Below the pieces are notes generated by a model, which made no database searches, had not been told where the DNA came from, and saw only the letters and a program-made list of their open reading frames with translations. Both the position numbers and the translations under genes were made by a program. This document shows positions 25,140-33,013 of a DNA stretch of 64,000 nucleotides, piece after piece. Source of the DNA: Mycobacterium haemophilum DSM 44634 (lineage in GTDB: Bacteria; Actinomycetota; Actinomycetes; Mycobacteriales; Mycobacteriaceae); the NCBI RefSeq assembly GCF_000340435.2, contig NZ_CP011883.2:3704687-3768686 (forward strand). Direction: 5' to 3'. Positions within the stretch are counted from its first letter, which is position 1. Every line of letters starts with the position of its first letter.

Positions 25140-25949
25140 GTGGCCGAGGCTCCAGCAAACGAATTTGTACCGGACGCGCTGGTGGAACTGCGTGGGCACA
25201 CCCTCATCGTGACGATGAACCGACCGGCCGCGCGCAACGCACTGAGCAGCGAAATGATGGAGATCATGGTCGCGGCCTGGGACCGCGTCGACAACGATCC
25301 CGACGTCCGGTGCTGCATCCTTACCGGGGCCGGCGGCTACTTCTGCGCCGGCATGGACCTCAAGGCGGCAACCAAAAAGCCGCCCGGTGACTCGTTCAGA
25401 GACGGCAGCTACGATCCATCGCGCATCGATGCTCTACTCAAGGGCCGGCGGCTGACCAAACCGCTGATCGCCGCCGTCGAAGGTCCCGCCATCGCCGGTG
25501 GCACCGAGATCCTGCAAGGCACCGATATCCGAGTCGCCGGCGAAAGCGCCAAATTCGGCATCTCCGAGGCCAAGTGGAGCCTCTATCCCATGGGCGGCTC
25601 GGCGGTACGTTTGGTCCGGCAGATCCCCTACACCGTGGCCTGTGACCTGCTGCTGACCGGGCGGCACATCACCGCCGCCGAAGCCAAGGAGATAGGCCTG
25701 ATCGGCTATGTCGTCCCCGACGGGCAGGCGCTGTCCAAAGCGCTCGAAATCGCGGAGGTGATCTCGAGTAACGGGCCGTTAGCTGTGCAGGCGATCCTAC
25801 GGTCGATCCGCGCGACCGAGGCAATGGCCGAGAACCAGGCATTCAAGATTGACACCGAGATTGGCATCAACGTGTTCCTGTCTGAAGACGCTAAGGAAGG
25901 CCCGAAGGCGTTCGCCGAGAAGCGCAAGCCCACGTTCCAGAACCGCTAA
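25140..25949 (+). CDS. echA19: Enoyl-CoA hydratase EchA19 (Rv3516 orthologue)
   Basis: A 269-residue crotonase from GTG 25140. It has the CoA oxyanion loop GAGGYFCAGMDLK near 61-73 and IAGGTEILQGTDIRVAGESAKFGISEAKWSLYPMGG near 120-155, which includes the second catalytic Glu. In M. tuberculosis EchA19 hydrates the 22,23-enoyl-CoA of the shortened cholesterol side chain and is slowed by succinylation. Transcribed from the shared KstR site with fadD19. Confidence 0.93.
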   Translation: MAEAPANEFVPDALVELRGHTLIVTMNRPAARNALSSEMMEIMVAAWDRVDNDPDVRCCILTGAGGYFCAGMDLKAATKKPPGDSFRDGSYDPSRIDALLKGRRLTKPLIAAVEGPAIAGGTEILQGTDIRVAGESAKFGISEAKWSLYPMGGSAVRLVRQIPYTVACDLLLTGRHITAAEAKEIGLIGYVVPDGQALSKALEIAEVISSNGPLAVQAILRSIRATEAMAENQAFKIDTEIGINVFLSEDAKEGPKAFAEKRKPTFQNR

Positions 25950-26019
25950 CCCTATTCGCCACTTTGGGCGCATGGCTTCATCCGACGTTTGAGTCGGCCA
26001 CAGCAGCTAAGGCGGCGCG

Positions 26020-26448
26020 ATGGAACGTCGACGATGGGACACCGATGACCGGTTCACTGGCATCGCTTCTGGTCAGGCACTCGCGCCTGCCATTGAGCGG
26101 CTCCGCGCGCATTGTGACCGCGATGGCTGGATCACCGAGGACCCCGAAATTCATCTGCTTACCCATCTTCGACGCTATTGCGACCAGCCGAGATCACCCT
26201 TTCGACTACTTGACGCCCGGCTACACGACGATGGCGTCTATGAAGTCGACATTGAGCCCACCGGGGTGACACAAGCCGACAGTCTTCCGATCCGGCGGGT
26301 ACTGCCGATGCTTGCCGTGATCGCCGAAACAGCGCTAGCCGTCCGACAACTCGACGAAAACACCATCGAATGCGTCACCGGCATGCTCGACAATGACGGC
26401 CCCTACGCTGCACACGGACACCTCATTCGACTCCGCATACGCTCCTGA
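26020..26448 (+). CDS. Hypothetical protein of 142 residues
   Basis: An open frame starting MERRRWDTDDRFTG and ending HLIRLRIRS. It has a charged N-terminal half and a hydrophobic segment LPMLAVIAETALAVRQL near 95-111, not long enough for a clear membrane anchor. I do not recognise a domain. The composition (acidic and basic residues well distributed, few Ser/Arg runs) is more protein-like than the shadows around it. It may be a remnant or relative of the Rv3517 position in M. tuberculosis, but I cannot show that. No good ribosome-binding site is visible. Confidence 0.45.
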   Translation: MERRRWDTDDRFTGIASGQALAPAIERLRAHCDRDGWITEDPEIHLLTHLRRYCDQPRSPFRLLDARLHDDGVYEVDIEPTGVTQADSLPIRRVLPMLAVIAETALAVRQLDENTIECVTGMLDNDGPYAAHGHLIRLRIRS

Positions 26449-26751
26449 CGCACTGCATGTTCGGTTGACCGCGGCGTCGCTGCTGGCCCGCCAAACCCCG
26501 GCGCCGGCCCTCAGCGAAGCGCGAAGAACCAAGACGTGACACGCACGCGGGTGCACCCGATCAAGGCTTCCTGCATCAGATCCGACACCGCACACTCGAA
26601 AAGACTGCAGCACTTGGCCGCACGCAGCGATCGACCCGTCGCTGCACAACACCTGCGAATAGGCCAGACACACCTATCACCACACAACGTGTCGGCCAAC
26701 CATCATCACAGCAAATCGGAAACCTAAGTGCCTGTACGACGTGGCGCGGTA
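26449..26751. other. Intergenic DNA with no recognised feature
   Basis: About 300 bases between the hypothetical gene and the minus-strand PPE-like gene. Short frames here are arginine- and serine-rich on both strands and show no family motif. Confidence 0.4.
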
Positions 26752-27303
26752 TTAGGTGACCAACCCGGCTTTGTTGGCGATCCGCGGCGGCGACTTCCAC
26801 GAAGCCAACTGCGCCAACGAAGTCCTCACGGCAAGCCTATAGTCCCTCATCGCTTCACCGTCTTCGTCCCAGAAGTCTTGGTATTCCTGGTCGAGGTCGG
26901 CGATCTCCGCATTGTATCGCCCCAGCGCATTGTATTCGATCAGTATCTGCGCCTCAGCACGGTTTCGGTAGATCTGCACCGGGGCCACCACCTCGTTACG
27001 TGCCCATTCATAGGCCGACACGATTTCGCGAATCTGTGTCTCGGTCTCAGACAGCTGCTCACAGAGGTCGGTCAGCCACCTCACAAACGGCTTAGCCGCA
27101 TCGATTACCTGCGTCGCCGCGGGACCCGACCAGGCGTCCATCAGATCGAGGAGCACTCGGGTGAACGTCTTTTGGAGGGCCGTCATCTCCTTACCTAACG
27201 ACCTCCATGCGATCGCGGCGGCGCGCATCGAGTCAGGGCCCGGTCCGGCATACATGTTGCCGGAGTTGACCTCCGGTGGGTACGCTTCTTCTTCGATTGC
27301 CAT
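26752..27303 (-). CDS. PPE-domain-only protein outside the array (copy 11)
   Basis: A 183-residue PPE protein with YPPEVNSGNMYAGPGPDSM, WSG near 57-59, YNALGRYNAEIADLDQEYQDFWDEDGEAMRDYR near 125-160 and the ending PPRIANKAGLVT. It is the same family as the array proteins, but clearly more divergent. The motif is YPPE, and the usual ANRAE is YRNRAE. The ribosome-binding region GAAGGAACGACGAACAAAC is nearly identical to the one before array PPE genes. It is oriented opposite to the array. Confidence 0.9.
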   Translation of the reverse strand: MAIEEEAYPPEVNSGNMYAGPGPDSMRAAAIAWRSLGKEMTALQKTFTRVLLDLMDAWSGPAATQVIDAAKPFVRWLTDLCEQLSETETQIREIVSAYEWARNEVVAPVQIYRNRAEAQILIEYNALGRYNAEIADLDQEYQDFWDEDGEAMRDYRLAVRTSLAQLASWKSPPRIANKAGLVT

Positions 27304-27350
27304 TTGTTTGTTCGTCGTTCCTTCCAGCTCGTCACGACCGTGATAACTCG

Positions 27351-27480
27351 TTAGCTCACGGTCTTGGCAGCAAACTCCTCACGAACCGCCGCCGTGATGG
27401 TCCGCCGATACTTCTGCGCATACTCGACCAAGTATGTCGCCGCCCTCGCCGATATGCGATCTGCAGCGGGGGCTGCACAG
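27351..27480 (-). pseudogene. PE-like gene remnant preceding PPE copy 11
   Basis: On the minus strand the DNA encodes AADRISARAATYLVEYAQKY and then RRTITAAVREEFAAKTVS before TAA at 27351-27353. This matches the middle of the array PE proteins (DADSKRAAAYLVRYAQQYRQTI, then LEEFAAALDAG). The N-terminal half and the YxxxE end are missing. The PPE gene starts 47 bases downstream, so the ancestral order was PE-PPE, as in the array. Confidence 0.8.
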
Positions 27481-27551
27481 CAGGTGTCACCGAAGCTGCC
27501 TGAGCATCACTCTCAAGCGCTCATTCGCGCATCATCCCACCCACTGAACCG

Positions 27552-27731
27552 GTGCTCGCACGAGCCGAAACCGTTGGCCCACCCACACTGCGTTCCCTCG
27601 ATGCGATTCACCTCGCGGCGGCAGCCCACCTCGCGCCAGAACTGCCTACGTACGTGACATACGACCACCGCCTGGTGGATGGATGCCGCGAGATCGGTCT
27701 GACAACTGCATCACCCGGAGTGATCCGCTAG
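27552..27731 (+). pseudogene. VapC-type PIN-domain toxin, C-terminal fragment
   Basis: From GTG 27552 the frame encodes 59 residues with PTLRSLDAIHLAAAAHL, the YVTYDHRLVDGCREIGL segment and the ending TASPGVIR. This is the C-terminal third of a VapC RNase, including the LDAIHLA helix and the YD motif that carries active-site acidic residues. The N-terminal Asp-containing part and any VapB antitoxin are absent upstream, where the PE relic lies. It is therefore a relic of a toxin-antitoxin locus. Confidence 0.8.
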
Positions 27732-27783
27732 ACGTCAGCAAGCTCGGCGCGGATCGTGGCCACGGGTGCAGCCGGCGGCCGCA

Positions 27784-28995
27784 TCAACCCAATGGCGCGC
27801 TCGGTGTGAATACCACCGGCATGGACTCTAGACCGCTGACAAAGTTCGCCGGCCGCAACGGCAGCGACGGGTCCGCGGCGGCGAGCCGCAGGTCGGGTAG
27901 CCGCCGCAACACCCGGCCCGTCATCAACGACAGCTCCAGACGCGCCAACTGATTACCCAGGCAGAAGTGCGTACCGAACCCGAATGCCAAGTGATTGTTA
28001 GGGTTTCGCCTAATATCGAAGTTGTCCGGCTGGTCGAATACCGCTTCGTCGAAATTCGCCGACTCGAAGAGCAACATGATCTTCTCACCCTCACGCAGCT
28101 CAGTGCCGTGAAACTCGGTGTCGGCGGTCAAAATCCGGCACATGTTCTTTACCGGCGCCGTCCAGCGCAGCATCTCCTCAAGGGTATCCGGCAGCAACGA
28201 CGGGTCACGCTGCAGCAGGTCCCACTGATCGCGATTGCGCAGCAGCTGCTCGGTGCCTCCGCTCAACGTGTGCCGCGTGGTCTCGTCGCCGCCGATCAGG
28301 ATGAGCAGCGTCTCCATGACGAGCTCATCGTCACTCAGCCGCTCCCCATCGACTTCAGAACTCACCAACACACTGACCAGGTCGTCGGTCGGCTTTTGCC
28401 GGCGCTTGGCGATGGTGACTCGGGTGAAGTCGGTGTAAGCGGCGAAGGCGTCCATGCTGACCTGGAAATCCTCTTCGGACACATGCGAACTCAGAAACGT
28501 CACCAGATCGTCGGACCACTTCAAGAACATGTCCCGCTGCTCTGGCCGCACCCCGAGCATGTCCCCAATGACGGCCATCGGCAGCGGCGCGGCCAGGTCG
28601 CGGACGAAGTCGCATTCGCCGCGTTCACACACCGCGTCGATCAGCGTATCGCACAGCGCTGCAATCGATGCCTCTTTGTCCTTCACCCGCTTGCGGGTGA
28701 AGCCGGCGTTAGCCAACTTGCGCCGCAACAAATGTGCGGGATCATCCATGTCAATCATCATCGGCATGGCGGGCTGATCGGGCCGGATGCCACCGGCGTT
28801 GGAGAACAGCTCGGGCTGCCGTTCGGCGTCGATCACCGCCTGGTATGTCGATGCCGCGGCCAGCCCGTTGCGGTCCCGAAACACCGGCTGATGGGCCCGC
28901 ATCCATCGATACGCCTCGCGCGCCTCACGACTGGCGTAGAAGGTCCCGTCAGTCAGATCGACGTCCGGAATCGTCTTTGAGATGGCTTCAGTCAT
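27784..28995 (-). CDS. cyp142: Cytochrome P450 CYP142 (Rv3518c orthologue)
   Basis: A 403-residue P450 from ATG 28995. The I-helix reads ILIGGDETTRHTLSGG near 235-250, ExxR is in LEEMLRWTAP near 285, and the haem Cys lies in FGFGTHFCLGNQLARLE near 340-356. CYP142 oxidises the terminal side-chain carbon of cholest-4-en-3-one, in parallel with CYP125 but with opposite (25R) stereochemistry. Upstream in-frame codons to 29085 would overlap the divergent next gene and are not used. No KstR site is visible in the 28-base divergent gap. Confidence 0.95.
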   Translation of the reverse strand: MTEAISKTIPDVDLTDGTFYASREAREAYRWMRAHQPVFRDRNGLAAASTYQAVIDAERQPELFSNAGGIRPDQPAMPMMIDMDDPAHLLRRKLANAGFTRKRVKDKEASIAALCDTLIDAVCERGECDFVRDLAAPLPMAVIGDMLGVRPEQRDMFLKWSDDLVTFLSSHVSEEDFQVSMDAFAAYTDFTRVTIAKRRQKPTDDLVSVLVSSEVDGERLSDDELVMETLLILIGGDETTRHTLSGGTEQLLRNRDQWDLLQRDPSLLPDTLEEMLRWTAPVKNMCRILTADTEFHGTELREGEKIMLLFESANFDEAVFDQPDNFDIRRNPNNHLAFGFGTHFCLGNQLARLELSLMTGRVLRRLPDLRLAAADPSLPLRPANFVSGLESMPVVFTPSAPLG

Positions 28996-29023
28996 CGTTG
29001 TCCTCCGCATTACAGTGAGCAGC

Positions 29024-29755
29024 ATGCCCGCCTCGCAACACACCATCGCCGGCACGGTGCTGACCATGCCGGTCCGCATCCGCACAGCTAACCTGCACTC
29101 CGCGATGTTCTCGGTCCCCGCGGCGGCGGCGCAGCGTCTGATCGACTACAGCGGGTTGCGCGTGTGCGAGTACCTGCCCGGCCGGGCGATCGTTGTGCAG
29201 ATGCTGGTGCGCTACGTCGACGGGGACTTGGGTCAGTACCACGAGTACGGCACCGCGGTCATGGTGAACCCGTCCGGCGCCCACGCCCGTCGACCGCGTG
29301 GACCCGGGGCGTTGAGCACGGCGGCCGCCTTCATCCATCACCTGCCGGTGGACCAAGCGTTCACCCTCGAGGCCGGCCGCACCATCTGGGGCTTCCCAAA
29401 GATCATGGCGGACTTCAATGTCCGAGAGGGAAAGACGTTCGACTTCGACGTCAGCGCCGACGGCCAGCTGATCGCCGGAATCGAATTCAGCCCTGGCCTG
29501 CCCGTGCCGACTGGGCGGACGACAAGGAGAGCCCAGGTGTTGAAGACGTACTCCCACCTGGACGGCGTCACCCGGGAAACCCCTTGGGAGATGAAGATAT
29601 CGGGTCTGCGGGTCCGGCTCGGCGGCGCAAGTCTGCGGCTGGGCGACCATCCGTATGCCAGGGAACTTGCCTCGCTGGGGCTGCCCAAGCGCGCGCTGAT
29701 ATCGCAATCGGTGGCCAACGTGGAGATGGTCTTCGGCGACGCTCACGCACTCTGA
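29024..29755 (+). CDS. Acetoacetate-decarboxylase-like protein (Rv3519-like)
   Basis: A 243-residue protein from ATG 29024 (GTG 29015 is an alternative). It has the acetoacetate decarboxylase-like fold signatures HEYGTAVMVNP near 70, FIHHLPVDQAFTLEAGRTIWGFPKIMADFNV near 105-135, and a C-terminal beta region. The Trp-Gly-Phe-Pro-Lys segment is where the decarboxylase Lys lies in true family members. The role in sterol metabolism is unproven. Divergent from cyp142. Confidence 0.75.
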   Translation: MPASQHTIAGTVLTMPVRIRTANLHSAMFSVPAAAAQRLIDYSGLRVCEYLPGRAIVVQMLVRYVDGDLGQYHEYGTAVMVNPSGAHARRPRGPGALSTAAAFIHHLPVDQAFTLEAGRTIWGFPKIMADFNVREGKTFDFDVSADGQLIAGIEFSPGLPVPTGRTTRRAQVLKTYSHLDGVTRETPWEMKISGLRVRLGGASLRLGDHPYARELASLGLPKRALISQSVANVEMVFGDAHAL

Positions 29756-29777
29756 AGCCAACCCCATCCGGCCAATC

Positions 29778-29791
29778 TAGAACGCGTTCTA
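29778..29791. promoter_or_regulatory. KstR operator in a convergent 3' region
   Basis: TAGAACGCGTTCTA is a perfect 14-base palindrome and a perfect match to the KstR consensus. It lies 23 bases after the stop of the decarboxylase-like gene and 20 bases after that of the oppositely oriented F420 gene, so it is not at a gene start. Confidence 0.8.
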
Positions 29792-29811
29792 GTCGCCTGG
29801 CAAGGATGCGG

Positions 29812-30843
29812 TCAAAGCAGCCCAGCCAGGTCTCGAACCTGCTCAACGCTATGGGCAGACACCACCATCATGGTGACGCCCGCGGTTGACCAGGCCGCGA
29901 TCTGCTTACGCACGTAGTCCAGGTCGCCGACGATCATGGCGTCGTCGACGAGCTCGTCGGGGATGATCTCGGCCGCCTTGTCCTTCTGGTTGGACCGGAA
30001 CAGCGCGGTGACCTCGTCGACCACCTCCGCGTAGCCCATCCGCCGATAGACGTCGGCGTGGAAGTTGGTGCCCTCGGCACCCATACCGCCCATGTAGAGC
30101 GCCAGGAACGGCTTAATGCCGGCAAACGCCGCCGCGCGGTCTTCGGTGACGACGATCTGCGCGGTCGCGCAAATCTCGAAGTCTTCGCGGCTGCGTCGGG
30201 CACCGGGCCGGGCGAACCCCTCGTCGAGCCATTCGTTGTACATGTCGGCCATCCGCGGCGAATAGAAAATTGGCAGCCAACCATCGCAGATCTCGGCGGC
30301 CAGTGCCACGTTCTTCGGCCCCTCGGCGCCCAGCATGATCGGGATGTCGGCGCGCAGCGGATGGGTGATGGGTTTCAAAGCCTTGCCCAAACCCGTCGTG
30401 CCAGCACCGGTTAGCGGCAACGGGTAGTGCGGGCCGTCGCTGGTCACCGGCGCTTTCCGGGCCCACACCTGGCGGACGATGCCAATGTATTCACGGGTGC
30501 GCGCCAACGGCTTGGGAAAGGTCTGGCCATACCAGCCCTCGACCACCTGAGGGCCGGACACACCAAGCCCGAGAATATGGCGGCCCCCGCTCAGGTGGTC
30601 GAGCGTCAGCGCGGCCATCGCGCATGCCGTCGGGGTTCGCGCCGACAGCTGGACCACCGACGTGCCCAGCCGCACCCGCTGCGTCGACGAGCCCCACCAC
30701 GCCAGCGGCGTGTAGGCGTCGGATCCCCACGCCTCCGCGGTGAACACGGCGTCGAATCCGGCGCCCTCGGCCGCGGCCACGAGTTCAGCGGCGTTTTCCG
30801 GCGGTTGAGCACCCCAATATCCCAGCTGCAGCCCGAGCTTCAT
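29812..30843 (-). CDS. F420-dependent LLM-family oxidoreductase (Rv3520c-like)
   Basis: A 343-residue luciferase-like TIM barrel. It begins MKLGLQLGYWGAQ and has the WGSDAYTPLAWWG substrate loop near 38-50, the RVRLGTSVVQLSARTP strand, and GRHILGLGVSGPQVVEGWYG near 86-105, typical of the F420 (Mer-like) subgroup. The reaction is presumably hydride transfer with F420H2; the substrate is unknown, although the position suggests a steroid intermediate. Its start is 64 bases from the divergent DUF35 gene, with a KstR operator between. Confidence 0.9.
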   Translation of the reverse strand: MKLGLQLGYWGAQPPENAAELVAAAEGAGFDAVFTAEAWGSDAYTPLAWWGSSTQRVRLGTSVVQLSARTPTACAMAALTLDHLSGGRHILGLGVSGPQVVEGWYGQTFPKPLARTREYIGIVRQVWARKAPVTSDGPHYPLPLTGAGTTGLGKALKPITHPLRADIPIMLGAEGPKNVALAAEICDGWLPIFYSPRMADMYNEWLDEGFARPGARRSREDFEICATAQIVVTEDRAAAFAGIKPFLALYMGGMGAEGTNFHADVYRRMGYAEVVDEVTALFRSNQKDKAAEIIPDELVDDAMIVGDLDYVRKQIAAWSTAGVTMMVVSAHSVEQVRDLAGLL

Positions 30844-30884
30844 GACGTTCGCCCTCTCAGCCGACCCAATATTGAAACCGTTCT

Positions 30885-30898
30885 TAGAACCTGTTCTA
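30885..30898. promoter_or_regulatory. KstR operator between the F420 gene and the DUF35 gene
   Basis: TAGAACCTGTTCTA matches the consensus perfectly and lies 41 bases from the F420 gene start and 9 bases from GTG 30908. It also argues against the longer reading of the rightward gene from 30842, which would cross it. Confidence 0.9.
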
Positions 30899-30907
30899 CT
30901 CGAAGAC

Positions 30908-31933
30908 GTGACAGCCAGATCGAGCAGCCCGTCCCCGATCGACCACTCCGAACCAGTTCTCCCCGCTCCGCTCTCCGCGCCACTGACGTTGTCTTTCGAC
31001 TACACCCGTTCGGTAGGGCCCACACTGAGCAAGTTCTTCACCGCACTGCGTGAGTGCCGCATCCTGGGGGTGCGCGGATCGGATGGCCGAGTGCATGTGC
31101 CGCCCGCGGAATATGACCCGGTTACCTATGAACCGCTGAGCGAGATGGTACCGGTGTCAGCTGTCGGCACGGTCGCATCCTGGACTTGGCAGGCTGAGCC
31201 GCTGGAAGGCCAGCCGCTGGACCGACCGTTCGCATGGGCGCTGATCAAGCTCGATGGAGCCGACACCACGATGTTGCACGCCGTTGATGTTGGAGCCGTG
31301 GGTCCGTCCGCCATCCGCACCGGCGCCCGGGTACATGTGCATTGGGCCACGCAGCCGGTGGGCGCCATCACCGACATCGCGTACTTCGCGCTGGGCGACG
31401 AGGAAGAACCGATAGCAGAGCGGGCACCCAGCGACCAGGATCCGGTCACCATGATCGTCACACCGATCGAGCTGACAATTCAGCACACCGCCTCGCACGA
31501 AGAAAGCGCATACCTGCGAGCCATCGCCGAGGGCAAATTGCTCGGTGCCCGAACAGCAGCCAACGGCCCCGAAACCGGAAAAGTGTATTTTCCGCCGCAC
31601 GGCGCCGACCCGGCCACTGGCCTGCCGACCACCGAATTCGTCGAGCTATCCGATAAGGGCACGGTGACGACGTTTGCGATCATCAACATCCCGTTCATGG
31701 GTCAGCGCATCAAGCCGCCCTACGTGGCCGCCTATGTGCTGCTTGACGGCGCCGACATCCCGTTTCTACACCTAGTCTCTGACATCGACGCACACCAGGT
31801 GCGGATGGGGATGCGTGTCGAGGCGGTGTGGAAGCCCCGCGAGGAGTGGGGTTTCGGCATCGACAACATCGAGTACTTCCGGCCTACCGGGGAACCCGAC
31901 GCGGACTACGACACCTACAAGCACCATCTGTAA
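30908..31933 (+). CDS. Double DUF35/OB-fold protein (Rv3521-like)
   Basis: A 341-residue protein from GTG 30908. It has two tandem halves, each with a helical Zn-ribbon-like lead (FFTALRECRILGVR and YLRAIAEGKLLGAR) followed by a beta-rich OB fold (VPVSAVGTVASWTW..., DKGTVTTFAIINIPF...). The Cys residues of a true Zn ribbon are missing. Proteins of this type pair with SCP2-like thiolases: ChsH2 pairs with Ltp2. The directly following ltp4 and ltp3 therefore make it a likely partner for one of these. It is the first gene of an apparent three-gene operon under KstR. Confidence 0.85.
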   Translation: MTARSSSPSPIDHSEPVLPAPLSAPLTLSFDYTRSVGPTLSKFFTALRECRILGVRGSDGRVHVPPAEYDPVTYEPLSEMVPVSAVGTVASWTWQAEPLEGQPLDRPFAWALIKLDGADTTMLHAVDVGAVGPSAIRTGARVHVHWATQPVGAITDIAYFALGDEEEPIAERAPSDQDPVTMIVTPIELTIQHTASHEESAYLRAIAEGKLLGARTAANGPETGKVYFPPHGADPATGLPTTEFVELSDKGTVTTFAIINIPFMGQRIKPPYVAAYVLLDGADIPFLHLVSDIDAHQVRMGMRVEAVWKPREEWGFGIDNIEYFRPTGEPDADYDTYKHHL

Positions 31934-31948
31934 AGGGCTTAACTTGCA

Positions 31949-33013
31949 ATGAGCGCTCGCAACGTTGCGGTGGTCGGTTTCGCCCACGCCCCGCATGTCC
32001 GCCGCACCGACGGCACCACCAACGGCGTCGAGATGTTGATGCCGTGCTTCACCCAGCTTTACGACGAGCTGGGCATCGCACGCGCCGATATTGGCTTCTG
32101 GTGTTCCGGGTCGTCGGATTACCTTGCTGGAAGAGCGTTTTCATTTATCTCCGCAATCGACTCGATCGGCGCTGTGCCGCCGATCAACGAGTCACATGTC
32201 GAGATGGACGCGGCATGGGCGCTCTACGAGGCTTACATCAAATTACTGAGCGGTGGGGTCGACACCGCGCTGGTGTATGGCTTCGGGAAGTCCTCGGCCG
32301 GAGTCCTGCGTCGCGTTTTGTCACGGCAGACCGACCCCTACACCGTCGCGCCGCTGTGGCCGGACTCGGTGTCGATGGCCGGACTACAGGCTCGCCTTGG
32401 GCTCGACGCCGGCAAATGGAACGAACTGCAGATGGCCCGCGTGGCGGTCGATTCCTTCGCGCGAGCCGCACGGGTGGACTCGGTAGCTCCGGCGATCAGC
32501 GTCGAGGAATTGCTGGAGCGCCCATTTTTCGCGGATCCGTTGCGCCGCCACGATATTGCACCGATCACCGACGGCGCCGCTGCGATTGTGCTCGCGGCCG
32601 ACGACCGCGCGCGTGAGTTGCGGGAAAACCCGGCGTGGATCACCGGAATCGAACATCGCATTGAGTCCCCAGCACTCGGCGTACGCGATCTCACCGAGTC
32701 GCCGTCGACCACAGCGGCGGCCAGGGCGGCCACCCGGGATAACACCCGCAGCCTCGACGTCGCTGAGATTCATGCGCCGTTTACCCACCAGCACTTGATC
32801 CTGGCTGAGGCGATCCGGATCCCGGGGAGGACGAAAGTCAATCCGTCCGGCGGTGCGCTGGCGGCCAACCCCATGTTCGCTGCCGGACTTGAGCGTATCG
32901 GCTTTGCAGCACAACATATCTGGAACGGATCGGCCGAGCGGGTTCTGGCACACGCCACCAGCGGACCTGCGCTGCAACAGAATCTGGTCGCGGTCATGGA
33001 AGGGAAGAACTGA
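31949..33013 (+). CDS. ltp4: SCP2-type thiolase/aldolase-like protein Ltp4 (Rv3522 orthologue)
   Basis: A 354-residue thiolase-fold protein of the sterol carrier protein-2 type. It has SSDYLAGRAFSF near 52 in place of a canonical Cys nucleophile loop, ITDGAAAIVLAADDRARE near 208-225, and VNPSGGALAANP near 295. Ltp2 of this family works as a retro-aldolase, not as a thiolase; Ltp3 and Ltp4 probably do similar C-C cleavage on sterol side chains, possibly as a pair with the DUF35 protein just upstream. The stop TGA overlaps the ltp3 start by one base. Confidence 0.9.
   Translation: MSARNVAVVGFAHAPHVRRTDGTTNGVEMLMPCFTQLYDELGIARADIGFWCSGSSDYLAGRAFSFISAIDSIGAVPPINESHVEMDAAWALYEAYIKLLSGGVDTALVYGFGKSSAGVLRRVLSRQTDPYTVAPLWPDSVSMAGLQARLGLDAGKWNELQMARVAVDSFARAARVDSVAPAISVEELLERPFFADPLRRHDIAPITDGAAAIVLAADDRARELRENPAWITGIEHRIESPALGVRDLTESPSTTAAARAATRDNTRSLDVAEIHAPFTHQHLILAEAIRIPGRTKVNPSGGALAANPMFAAGLERIGFAAQHIWNGSAERVLAHATSGPALQQNLVAVMEGKN

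Noticed and set aside
30842..30907. ATG start at 30842 for the DUF35 protein
   Set aside because: It would overlap the divergent F420 gene start and translate through a perfect KstR operator; GTG 30908 fits better.
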